64,000 nucleotides of DNA from Tetragonia tetragonoides. Its lineage: Eukaryota > Streptophyta > Magnoliopsida > Caryophyllales > Aizoaceae. The stretch covers positions 2,795,001-2,859,000 of the forward strand of contig CM076147.1 of assembly GCA_038025085.1 (NCBI GenBank), in the 5' to 3' direction. The notes under the pieces were generated by a model that ran no database searches, had not been told where the DNA came from, and worked only from the letters and a program-made list of their open reading frames with translations. The position numbers and the translations under genes were made by a program. Positions 10,907 to 21,535 of the stretch are shown one piece after another; within the stretch, counting starts at the first letter, position 1, and the number at the start of each line of letters is the position of its first letter.

Positions 10907-13900
10907 ATGGAAACAAACGACCGACTCGCAAGACTAGAAGTAGGTCTTACCAACGTGGTCGAGCACATCACGCGCCAGCTAGAGCGCCAAGAGCAAGATC
11001 ACAACGCCCAGAACCCTGAGACGCGCAACTTTAGGGATCCCGATGCACTCAAACCTCCGACATTTGAGGGTGGCCCTGAGCCCACCAAGTTGGAGAATTG
11101 GATAATAGAGTTTGAGAAGTTGTTTAGGGAGACTAATCGGCCCAACAACATGAAGGTCAACACCGCTACGTACTACCTGAAGGGTGAGGCTAACAAGTGG
11201 TGGAGCGATGTGGGCACTGATCTACTCACCATTGAGGAATATGGGTGGACCGAGTTCAAAGAGTCTATTCATGAACGGTTCTATCCAAGAGCCGTCCGTC
11301 ACCAGAAGCAACGGGAATTCGAGAACATCTATCAAGGAAAGCTATATGTGGCTGAGTACGCAACAAAGTTCAACGAGCTTGCTGCTTTTGCACCTAACTT
11401 GGTGACGACCGAAGCTCAACGAGTCGAGAGGATCGAAGATGGCCTGAAGTGGGATATTCAGCGTTATGTTATGGGAAACTCGCTGACGTTCCAAGGATCT
11501 TACGAGAAAGCCTTGAACCAAGAGCGTGCTGTGGATCGTCGTGATTCGTTACTTGGAAAGCATAAACGTGACGAAGGGAGTTCTTCCCAGTCAGGTGGCG
11601 CAGATAAGAGGCCAAGGCCGAACATCGGCAATCACAACAACCAAGGTGGTCAGAACCACAACGGGAACAGGAATCGTGACTCGAATAGTCATAGAGCTAG
11701 GATCTTAGCTAGGAGGAATACGCCTTGTAGTTGCTGCAACAAGACGCATCCTGGCATGAACTGTCGTGGCGATGTACTTCAATGCTACGAGTGCAACAAG
11801 CCTGATCACAAAGCTTTTGAATGCTGGAGTCGTGGAAGGAACGACAATGGTCAGAACCGCGATAACAGCTACAATCATGGTGGAAATGGAAATGCTAATC
11901 GCGGAAATGGTGGTAATTACCGTGGAAATGGGGGTTACAACAACAACAACCGCAACAATACTGCTGCTCCTGCTGCAAATAATCAAGCACTACTTTCCGC
12001 ACCTGCCAACCCCGTGCAGAACAACAGCAACAATAGAGGGGTGAATGGAAGGGTGCTGAACCGCAATGAAGCTGAAGCGAACCCGAATGTGATCGCTGGT
12101 ACTTTTCTCATTAACTCTCAACCTGCTTTTGTTTTGTTTGATAGTGGTGCAACACACTCTGTTCTTTCTAAGAGCTTTGCATCTAAGATAGGTTTGGAGC
12201 CTAGTTCTGTGTATAGTGCAAATATTAGGATGCCAGATGGAACGATTGTTAATTGTAAAGCGTTGTATGAAAAGTGTCCGATTAGGATAGCTGGTTCCGA
12301 TTTGCCTGTGGATTTGATTCAGATGGATTTGAAGGATTTTGACGTGATTTTGGGAATGGATTGGTTAGCCAAGTATAGGGCTAAGATTGAGTGCTTTGAA
12401 CAACGTGTGTCGTTGCGTGGACCGAAGGGTAGGAGGATTACCTACAAAGGAGTCGTGATTAAGCCAAAGTTGAAGGTAGTGGCAACCATGAAAGCAAAAG
12501 AGTGTATGACTAAAGGTGAAGAGATTTACCTATGTCATGTTGTGGATACAAGTCGAGAAGCCGAAGTTTCAAAACCTATTCCAGTTGTTTCGGAGTACGC
12601 TGACGTCTTTCCAGACGAGATTCCAGGAATGCCTCCGCAACGCATTATCGACTTCACGATTGACTTAGCTCTAGGTTCTGCTCCGATCTCGAAAGCTCCG
12701 TATCATATGGCTCCTGCAGAGATGAAAGAACTGAAAACGCAACTCGAGGAACTATTGGAGAAGGGATACATACGCCCGAGTGTATCGCCTTGGGGTGCTC
12801 CTGTTCTGTTCGTATGTAAGAGGGATGGTAGTATGAGACTGTGCATAGACTACCGAGAGTTGAACAAGATCACGATCAAGAATCGTTATCCACTTCCGAG
12901 GATTGACGATCTATTTGACCAACTTCGTGGAGAGACTGTTTTCTCCAAGATCGATCTACGTTCAGGATACCATCAACTCAGGATTTCCGAGCCTGACATT
13001 GCAAAGACCGCGTTTAGGACGAGGTATGGACACTACGAGTTCACGGTGATGCCTTTTGGGTTGACGAACGCACCTGCAAAGTTTATGGATTTGATGAACC
13101 GTACGTTCCAGCCTTATCTCGATCAGTTCGTTGTTGTCTTTATTGACGATATTTTGGTCTATTCGAAGAATGCTGATGAGCACGAGCAACACTTGCGAAC
13201 CAAGCTGTCGAAGTGCGAGTTTTGGTTAGAAACTGTTTCCTTCTTAGGACATGTGGTGTCTAAGAGTGAAGTTGTTGTTGACCCGGAAAATATTAGAGCT
13301 GTTATAGACTGGTCCGCACCGAAGAGCGTGACCGAGGTCAGAAGTTTTCTTGGGTTAGTTGGTTACTGTCGTAGGTTTGTGGAAGGATTTTTGAAGATAG
13401 CGCAGCCTATGACAAACTTGATGAAAAAGACGACGAAGTTCGTGTGGTCGGAAAAGTGTGAAGCTGCTTTTCAAGAGTTGAAGAAACATCTTACAAGCGC
13501 GGCGATTTTGACTTTGCCATTGGAAACTAAAGGGTACAAAGTCTATAGTGACGCGTCTAAGCATGGCTTAGGCTGTGTTTTGATGCAACATGGTAAGGTA
13601 GTGGCTTATGCCTCAAGACAACTAAAGAAGCACGAGGATAATTACCCTACTCACGACTTAGAGCTCGCTGCTGTCATATTTACCTTGAAGATTTGGAGAC
13701 ATTATCTTTATGGTTCTGCTGTCAAGATGTTTACGAACCACAAGAGTCTCAAGTACATATTCACGCAAAATGAATTGAATATGCGACAAAGAAGATGGCT
13801 AGAGTTATTGACAGAGTACGACATCGACATACAGTATCACGAAGGGAAAGCTAACGTGGTAGCTGGCGCTTTGAGTAGAAAGACTCGTCATACATTGAAC

Positions 13901-14008
13901 ACTGCTTTAGTACTTCCGAGGGAGATCATTCGTGAATTACAGAGTCTTGACGTGGAGATTCTGCTGAAAGGTGACGTTCAATGTACCTTAGCACATATGT
14001 TAGTTTGA
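10907..14008 (+). pseudogene. Gag-protease-RT-RNase H polyprotein, truncated by stop
   Basis: One frame of 1033 codons. Gag helical domain lies at about residues 45-200; a CCHC zinc knuckle ([14 protein letters not shown]) at about 293-306; the aspartic protease motif FDSGATHS at about 411-418; reverse transcriptase with [10 protein letters not shown] near 645 and the catalytic FIDD at about 745-748; RNase H with YSDAS near 880. Damage: 12 codons are missing between LRT and KLSKCEFW (junction near 13200) compared with the related copy at 63290; two RNase H acidic residues are changed (TNHKSL for TDHK-, and VVAGALSR for VVADALSR); and the frame ends at TGA 14006-14008, where the related copy has an Arg codon. 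The protein would bind RNA, process itself and copy the element, but RNase H here is expected to be dead. Confidence 0.9.
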
Positions 14009-15463
14009 CCAACCTTACTCGACGAGATCAAGGGTAAACAGAGTACACATGAGGATATTCAACGGATTCTACGCCACAAGGACGAGGGTAGATCCGAGGA
14101 CTTTTCTATTGGTCAAGACGGTGTCTTGAGATTTCGTGATCGTGTCTGTGTGCCGAATGATCCGGAGATCAAGAGTAAGATTCTAGGTGAAGCTCACAAT
14201 ACACTTTATTCTGTACATCCTGGTGGAGACAAGCTTTACAAAGACCTTTGCCAAATGTTCTGGTGAAAAGGTATGAAACAAGGTGTCGCTGAATTCGTGG
14301 CTAAGTGTCTGACGTGCCAGAAGGTGAAGATCGAACACAAGAGACCTGGTGGAATGATTCAATCGCTTGAAGTCCCTACGTGTAAATGGAACTCAATTTC
14401 AATGGACTTTGTCATGGGTTTACCATTGACACAGAAGAAGAACAACGCCATTTGGGTAGTTGTGGATCGTTTGACGAAAGTTGCGAGATTCATCCCAATG
14501 TATGACACTTGGGAAATGGAGAAGCTAGCGGATGCTTATGTCAAGGAAGTCATGAGACTTCATGGTGTTCCAGAGGATATCGTTTCAGGTAGAGACTCGA
14601 GATTTCTATCTCATTTTTGGCAGAAATTGCAAGAAGCTTTTGGAAGCAAATTGAAGTTCAGTAGTGGTGTGGTTTTCATCCTACGACTGATGGTCAGACG
14701 GAAAGAACGATTCAGACCGTGGAGGATATGCTTCGAGCGTGTGCTCTCGAGTATCAAGGCTCGTGGGATACACACATTCCGTTGATCGAGTTTTCTTACA
14801 GCAATAGCTATCACTCAAGCATTAATCGAGGACCATGAAGCATTGTATGGTAGGAAGTGTAGATCGCCAGTTTGTTGGAACGACATTAGTGAAACTGCAG
14901 TTTTGGGTCCAGAAATGATCCAGCAAACCGTCGAAGTGGTCAAAGTGATTCAAGCAAAGATGCGTAGTGCTCAAGATCGCCAGAAATCGTACGCAGATAG
15001 AGGTCGTAGACCTGAAGAGTTTGAGGTAGGAAGCAAGGTACTTTTGCGAGTATCTCCTACCAAAGGTGTCATGCGTTTTGGTCGTAAGGGGAAATTGAGT
15101 CCTTGTTACATTGGTCCTTACGAGATTCTGGAAAGGATTGGTGAGGTTGCTTATCGATTAGCTTTACCCGTGGAACTTGCAAAAGTCCACAGTGTGTTTC
15201 ATGTCTCTTAGTTGAAGCGATACGTACATGATCCAACTCATGTCATTCAACCTGAAACGATTGATCTCGATGAAAGTTGGACTTATGAAGAGCGTCCTAT
15301 CAAGATAGTGGACCGCAAAGAGCGCTGAACTCGAACAAAGACTATTCCAATCGTCAAAGTCGTTTGATCTCGACAAGGTCAAGAGGAAGCAACATGGGAA
15401 GCTGAATCCATGATACGCGAGAAGTATCCAAACCTCTTCCTAGAAGGTACTAGTCCCACTTGA
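14009..15463 (+). pseudogene. Integrase and chromodomain remnant
   Basis: Continuation of pol after the TGA at 14006. It includes a second TGA at 14263-14265 (a Trp codon in the relative), then the HHCC zinc region ([16 protein letters not shown]) and integrase core ([27 protein letters not shown]). A frameshift near 14660 and another near 14830 break the core. The frame is regained at 14843 (EALYGRKCRSPVCW) through the C-terminal domain to VHSVFHVS. A TAG at 15209-15211 precedes the chromodomain-like tail (LKRYVHDPTHV to the TGA at 15461-15463), which contains two further stops. The chromodomain of such elements targets integration to particular chromatin; this copy could not make it as one protein. 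Confidence 0.85.
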
Positions 15464-15497
15464 GTTTCGGGACGAAACTCCTTTTAAGGAGGGTAGA
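15463..15497 (+). other. First of two polypurine-tract modules
   Basis: The palindromic GTTTCGGGACGAAAC followed by CTTTTAAGGAGGGTAGAATG occurs here, right after the pol stop, and again at 15693-15728 next to the 3' LTR. After this first copy comes TGTCACGCCTCG, which looks like the opening of a different LTR. The arrangement is repeated in the right-hand copy (61186-61215 and 61430-61462). Confidence 0.7.
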
Positions 15498-15713
15498 ATG
15501 TCACGCCTCGAAATTTCATTTTGTTTATCGCTTTGCACGAATTGCATGTTCAAGCACTGCATGGTGCATGCTAGTCAACTTAGAATCACGGTCGTACTTG
15601 CTCATCTTGCATATGTTAGTGTCCTAGAAATTTTTTTATACCTTCGTATGGTAAACTCGTTTTGTTTTGGGAAGTGATTACTTCATGTCTCAAGTTTCGG
15701 GACGAAACTTCTT

Positions 15714-15728
15714 TTAAGGAGGGTAGAA
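15714..15728 (+). other. Polypurine tract adjoining the 3' LTR
   Basis: AAGGAGGGTAGAA immediately precedes TGTGATACCCC at 15729. Such purine runs resist RNase H and prime plus-strand DNA synthesis, which defines the 5' border of the LTR. Confidence 0.75.
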
Positions 15729-18343
15729 TGTGATACCCCAATATTTTCTATAATTATTATATTGATTTATAAATGATTTACAAATAGTTTCGAAGGTTAA
15801 ATCGTATATTCATTTAAGGATTCAATTTATTCAATAGGACTTTCATAAATTATATTTATTAATTTTGAGGAGTTTAATTAAAATGTTTTATATATGAATA
15901 AGAATTATTCATATAGTTTTAATTAGTTTTAATTTTTTATTTAAATCAGAAAATTATTAAATAAATTCCTAAACCTAATAGTATTTGACTTGGGTTGACT
16001 GAGGGCCAATATAAGGAAAATGTTAGACAGTTGATCAGTTTTGCAAACTGAGCCAAAACCCTCAAGCACTCTCTCTCTCAACCGTCCTCTCTCCCTCACG
16101 GTTCTCTCTCCTTCACCAGAGCTCTCTCTCTCCTCTCTCAGCCGCTCAATCGCCGGAAAACCGACCTCCCTCGCCGGCGGTAATGGCTCCCTTTTCTCTC
16201 TCTCTCTCTCTTTCTCTTTCTTTTTCTCCTTCTTTCTCTCTCTCCTCGCATCGCGACCCCCCTTCCCCTGTTCGCTGTCGCGCCGTCGCAGGGCCAACAC
16301 GGCACCACCAGGCCGTGCCTGGGTGGTCGCTGGTGATGGCCCAGGTCCCAAGGACCGAGCCCTTGCTCCCTCCCTTTCTCTCTCTTGCGTTCTCTCCCTC
16401 TCTCTCTTCGCAACTCCCTTTCTCTCTCCTCTCCTCGCCGGAGCACCGGCGACCACCACCACCGGCCATGGTGGCCAGTGGGTGGTGGTGATAATGTAGG
16501 GTCAGGTCATGGGCCCCGGGCATGGATACCCGTGACCTAGACCTAGTTTTGAAGTTAGGGTTTCGTTTTTATATTTTTCGTAATTATTAATTCTATTTTC
16601 AGTATTTTCGATTTAATATTTTTATTTTTCTGCACTCACTCGGAATCAGAATTCGGATTTTCAAAAACCTAGATTGATTGAAATAAATCAAGGAATTTAA
16701 TGAAAATATCAGATTGAGTTTTTGTTACTATTTGTATTTTCGTATTTAATTAATACTGATTCGATAATTATTTTTAATTAGGACCTAACGAGCAAGCGTA
16801 ATTATTGCCAATTGGTTGGAGCATACTTACTGTTGCTAGCGTATTAGTGGTAAGCGCTCATGCCTACCTTCTTCCAAAGCCCCATCAAAACTATTTTGAT
16901 GTGTTATGTGCTAATTGGGAATTTGTTATGAATTTAATATGCAAAGCATGATTAAATTATATCGTCGTTATTATGAAGTTATTAAGCATGATTCACTGCT
17001 GTAAATATGAGTTATAATTAGCATGTTTATGTTAGCATGTTTTGGGAATTAATTAGTCCATATGATGACTATTGGACAATTGTTGAATAGCGAATTATTA
17101 ATATTATTATGCTATTAATGATGTGCTAATTGGTATGGGTATTAATGAGTGATAGTGAGCACCTATATATTATCGTTGAATGTCTCTGGTGATTTGTGAA
17201 TTTTTGGATATCATATTACCCTGCCGAAGTGCTGCCGAAATTGTGCTAGACATTACTTGTCATCATTATTGAATTATCGTCGTTATTGAATTAAAGCATG
17301 TTTAATTCTCATCGTATTGAATTATCATTATCGTCGTTATTTACTATTCATTGTCAAGAGCATGAAATGAATTAGTAAATCGTGGTCTCGTAGTACCACT
17401 TATGTCAACCAATGCAAATTATGTGAATTGAATTAAATGAGAGTAAAACTCCTAATGGATCCCTAGGAGTAGTCGAGCAATAGGGATTGAACCTAATGGT
17501 GTAGTTCAAGGGATGAGTGATTTCCAAGTTACTTATGGACACCTCGCAGTGTGTCTGGGACGAATCATTCCCCATTTATTAAGTCCTCTTGGCTCGTGTA
17601 ATTGTACTAGAGGTAGTGTGCACACTAGAGTCATTAAGTCCATGGCGTGATTGTATCTTCGATGAACAGTATGGGTAATCGCTGTTCTATTTGCTCTCTT
17701 ACATCTCTCTAATCAAGACGGATTGTCTATGTCGTATTTTGTATGATCACTATACAAGAATTGTATGTAAAAGAATGTTGTTGTGCGTATGTTTGATTAT
17801 ATGCTTATGTGCGTATGCAAATGAATTTCAATGATTCTTCTATAACCTCAGGTAAGGTTTGCGTAATATTTTTACTGGGTACGGATGACGTTTATCCAGT
17901 TTATCTGATTTTTGTTTCTCTTTTCTCTATTTTCTTTTCTTCTGTATTTTGTTTCCGTCACGGAAACCAAAGTGCAGGTTTAGTTGATTGAGGACGTACA
18001 GCTTGGAAGGTAGAGTTGGCGTGGGTTCTTAGAACTGTTTCTGTTAAGATAGATCATGAGATTATTTTTATTGGATTTAGCCCTTTGAAGGCAAGTTGTA
18101 ATAAATTTGGTTTAATGGTTTTTAGCTCACTATATAGACAACTCTGATATTAATTGTTTAGTTTGTTTAGTTCCTTAGTAAGCTCCTTTTGATGCCTAGT
18201 CTTTCAATCTGCTTAGCATTTATTCCTTAGTGATAAATGTTGCAGTGATATCCCCTCGGGTTCGGGACGGTTCAGCGGTGTCGAGTCGTGTACAACAATG
18301 TCGATAGTTCCCAGGAAATCGTTGCGAATTCGGGGGTGTTACA
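15729..18343 (+). repeat. 3' LTR of chromovirus (2615 bp)
   Basis: Pairs with 6462-9103. It ends GGGGTGTTACA at 18343, after which the interrupted LINE resumes. Differences from the 5' LTR are scattered throughout (including the changed TATA site near 16009), so the insertion is not very recent. Confidence 0.9.
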
Positions 18344-20855
18344 AAATCTCCCGGGCCCAATGGGTTTCCTGTTGAATTCTACAAATCTAAATGGGAATTG
18401 TTGGTGAGGATGTCACCGAGGCAGTTATTTCTTTTCTTGAGCAAGGGCACATACTCAGAGACTGGAATAGAATTGAAATTGCCCTTATCCCCAAAGGTGA
18501 AAAACCTGAAGAGGTAAGCCACTTCCGACCGATTAGCCTCTGTAATATCATTTACAAGTGCGCATCCAAGTGTATAACGAACAGAATAAAGCCACTGATG
18601 AATAAGCTAGTGGCACAGACACAAAATGCGTTCGTACCAGGACGCTTAATTAGCGACAACTGCCTCCTTACAAATGAGCTTATGCAATTGATCAAGAGGA
18701 AAACTAGAGGAAAAGATTACCATCTAACTTTGAAAGTGGACATCAGCAAAGCCTATGATCGAGTTAATTGGCACTTCCTTAATGCACTACTGATCAAGCT
18801 GGGATTTCCTACTTCATGGATACAGATCATAATGGAATGCGTTACTACGGTGAACTACTCAGTTCTTGTTAATGGTGAAGAAACCAACCACTTCAAACCA
18901 AATTGTGGGCTAAGGCAAGGTGACCCGCTATCGCCTTACTTATTCATTTTAGTGATGGATGTACTCTCAAATATGATCACTCTACAAGAGGCACAAGGGG
19001 CTTTCAGCGGGCTCAAAATTTCTCGAACTAGCCCTTCAATTTCTCACCTATTCTTTGCGGATGACGCAATGTTTTTCCTTCATGCCTCCGAAGAAAAATG
19101 CAGCAATCTTCGGGATACAATAAAAAAAATTTGTGAAGCATCAGGGCAGGTACTTAATCTCCAAAAATCTTTTGCAATTTATAGCCCAAATGTACCTGCC
19201 AATGTCAAAGCACAGTTGGGCTCACGCTTGATGGTGAATGAGAAAGAAGATATTGGAAATTACCTGGGCACTCCGGTCTCTTTTACTCAAAATAAAAAGA
19301 GACTGGTAAGTTGGGGCATTGATGCTTTCGCAAGCGGGTAAGCTCGTATTGATCAATTCTATCCTTGTAGCTCTAGCAATGCACGTGCTTTCCATTTTCA
19401 TGGTTCCCCAAATGATTTGTGACAAAATTGATGCGATTATTAGTAAGTTTTGGTGGACAACATCAAAGGAGCGTAAGCCCATTCACTGGAGAAACAAGAA
19501 CTTGTTTCAACTGCCTAAGGGTAGGGGTGGTTTGGGGGTAAGATCAGTATCTAGCTTTAATAAAGCTTTCCTTGCCAAGCAAGCATTTCGAGTTCAATCA
19601 AGAACGGATCTACTGATTTCCCGATGCTACAAGGCGAAATACAAAAATGGTCCAATTGATGCAGCACACAAGGGTGCAAATAAATCTAATTGGTCATGGG
19701 GATTTAGAGGTTTAGTTAGAGGTGCAGAAGCTATTCAAGAAGGAATGCTGAGAAGAATTGGAAATGGTACGACAACAAGGATCACTGTAGACCCTTGGAT
19801 TGAGGGGGCTCCAGCAACATTGAGAGAACAAGTTGCCCCTGATATTGGCGAACCTCCCTCGATGGTGAGTGATTTGATTTGTCTGGATACTAACGCATGG
19901 GATAGAAGAAAGATTAGAACCTGATTCAGTCATTCTGAGGCAAACATTATCCTATCTTTAAATTTCCCAAGTGTCCCCTGTGAGGACTCTTGGCACTGGA
20001 AGTGCGCTCGAAATGGCCAGTATAGGGCCAAACAGGGCTATGCACTGATTGTGGAAAAGGAAAATCATGATACCCACAATAAAATGGAAGGGATGAAATT
20101 TTGGAAAATCCTTTGGAACTTAGATATACAACCCAGGTGGAAATTTTTTTTGTGGAAAGTTGGTCAGAATGCACTAGCGACCATGGAGAACTTGAGGAAA
20201 AGAAACTGCACAACAAGCACACTCTGTGTCCTTTGCAATCAACAAGAAGAAACCATGGATCACCTATTTCGCCACTGTGCTTTTGTGTCACATGTCTGGA
20301 GAGCAGGGAACCTGGGTTTAAACGTGGAAGCAAACTCAAATACACCCTTCCACTCTTGGCTTGATGGAATCTGGTGCTACCTTACACGTTTGAAGGAGAG
20401 AAGTAGAGACCAACTAGTTTATTTTACATGCACTTTGCGGGCAATCTGGTTGCATAGGAATGATGTGATCTTTAGAGTTGCTCAACCGAATCCAGAAGCA
20501 GTCATGAGGAGAATTGATGAGCAATGTAAGGAGGATGATGATATTCAGGCGTTCCAGCAGAAAACAACGAGCAACAATTATAACCAACCGACCTCATCCC
20601 AGAGAGTACGACCAACGCAGCAACAGTTCGCTTTACCGGACTCTTTAAACTGGGAGGATACAAAGGTAATATTAACAGATGGGTCTTGGGACCAAAAATC
20701 ACGTAGGGCAGGTATGGCGTGGGTAAATTTCAGTAGACCCAATGAGCAATTGGGATGCGAAAGTTGGGATTTGGGGCGATAGTCACTAGAACTTCGATGG
20801 AAGCCTTGCTTTCGTCGGCAATTCGCCTATGTGGGGGGTTTTCGTTTTGGTTGAA
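18344..20855 (+). pseudogene. LINE reverse transcriptase, zinc and RNase H remnant
   Basis: Continuation of the LINE from 6461. Reverse transcriptase motifs are clear: RPISLCNIIYK, LKVDISKAYDRVNW, GLRQGDPLSPYLF and the catalytic FADDAMFFLHA. The first long frame (from 18391) stops at 19339-19341. Meaning then continues in another frame from 19319 (LSQAGKLVLINSILVALAM to about 19924), and in a third from 20051, which holds the zf-RVT segment (FWKILWNLDIQPRWKFFLWK; CVLCNQQEETMDHLFRHC) and the start of an RNase H domain (ILTDGSWDQ). A further shift near 20780 leads into SMEALLSSAIRLC, after which similarity ends. No poly(A) tail was seen, so the 3' end is missing. The protein would have copied LINE RNA at a nicked target. 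This copy is dead. Confidence 0.88.
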
Positions 20856-21423
20856 TAGCAAATATTAAATTATACTCAATTGAGTTCTTACTAATTAATC
20901 AATCTTAACATACCTGACAATGGTTAGGTCAGTAATGCTAAGAGTCAAAAGTGGGAGGTTGGCCTGAATGATATTTGTTCGACACTATGGGGTACACACA
21001 GAGAATCAGGGGATGTCTTTGAACATGGATTTTTCCCCTAATGCAAAACATATGGATATTGGAATTAGAGTTTGAGAAATTGAAGAAAATTCCCTTTTCT
21101 TCAGCACTTAATTGAAAATATGGGCATCATATTTTATCATATTGTTATCAGTTTAACAATTTGTGAGAATTAGTTTAAGTACAAGATGATTTAATAAAGT
21201 TTCTACATTAAACAAAGGAATATATATATAAGAGTTTTAAAGAGGGAAAAGAATAGGGAAAGATAATTGTGTTTCAAATAATAAGGATATTTTGGAGAGA
21301 ATTGTAACAAAAATATTTACTTTTAGCAATTTCGAATTTACCTTAAGCAACTTTGAAAAATAATTTTTTTTAAAGGAAAAATATAAAAATAAATTCCTAG
21401 ATATAATCTCCAAGGTTGGGCGG
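20856..21423. other. Intergenic and promoter region before RPB6
   Basis: AT-rich DNA without a credible reading frame or repeat end. The part next to 21424 is presumably the RPB6 promoter. Confidence 0.4.
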
Positions 21424-21433
21424 TATATATAAA
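21424..21433 (+). promoter_or_regulatory. Candidate TATA box of RPB6
   Basis: TATATATAAA lies about 100 bases before the ATG at 21536, leaving room for a transcription start near 21455-21465 and a leader of 70-80 bases. Only sequence and spacing support it. Confidence 0.45.
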
Positions 21434-21535
21434 ATTTTGTTTACGCGTACATAAATTTCACATTTCCGATCTATTCCTTCAGACCTTAATTGCGACTCAT
21501 ACACTTTTTCTTCACAGCTACCTCGAGCACTTACA

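Larger units (their letters stand above)
6462..18343 (+). mobile_element. Ty3/gypsy chromovirus (Tekay-like), complete but defective
   Basis: An 11.9-kb LTR retrotransposon inserted into a LINE. Parts in order: 5' LTR 6462-9103, primer binding site 9106-9117, extra frame 9297-10224, gag-pol 10907-15463 with protease, reverse transcriptase, RNase H, integrase and a chromodomain-like tail, polypurine tract near 15714-15728, 3' LTR 15729-18343. LTRs open TGTGATACCCC and close GGGGTGTTACA. Flanking bases AAATA (6457-6461) and AAATC (18344-18348) are a five-base target duplication with one change. The pol order with integrase last and a chromodomain is the chromovirus arrangement; long LTRs and the AAGGAGGGTAGAA tract fit the Tekay lineage, which is inference. 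Stops, frameshifts and changed catalytic residues make it non-autonomous today. Confidence 0.9.
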
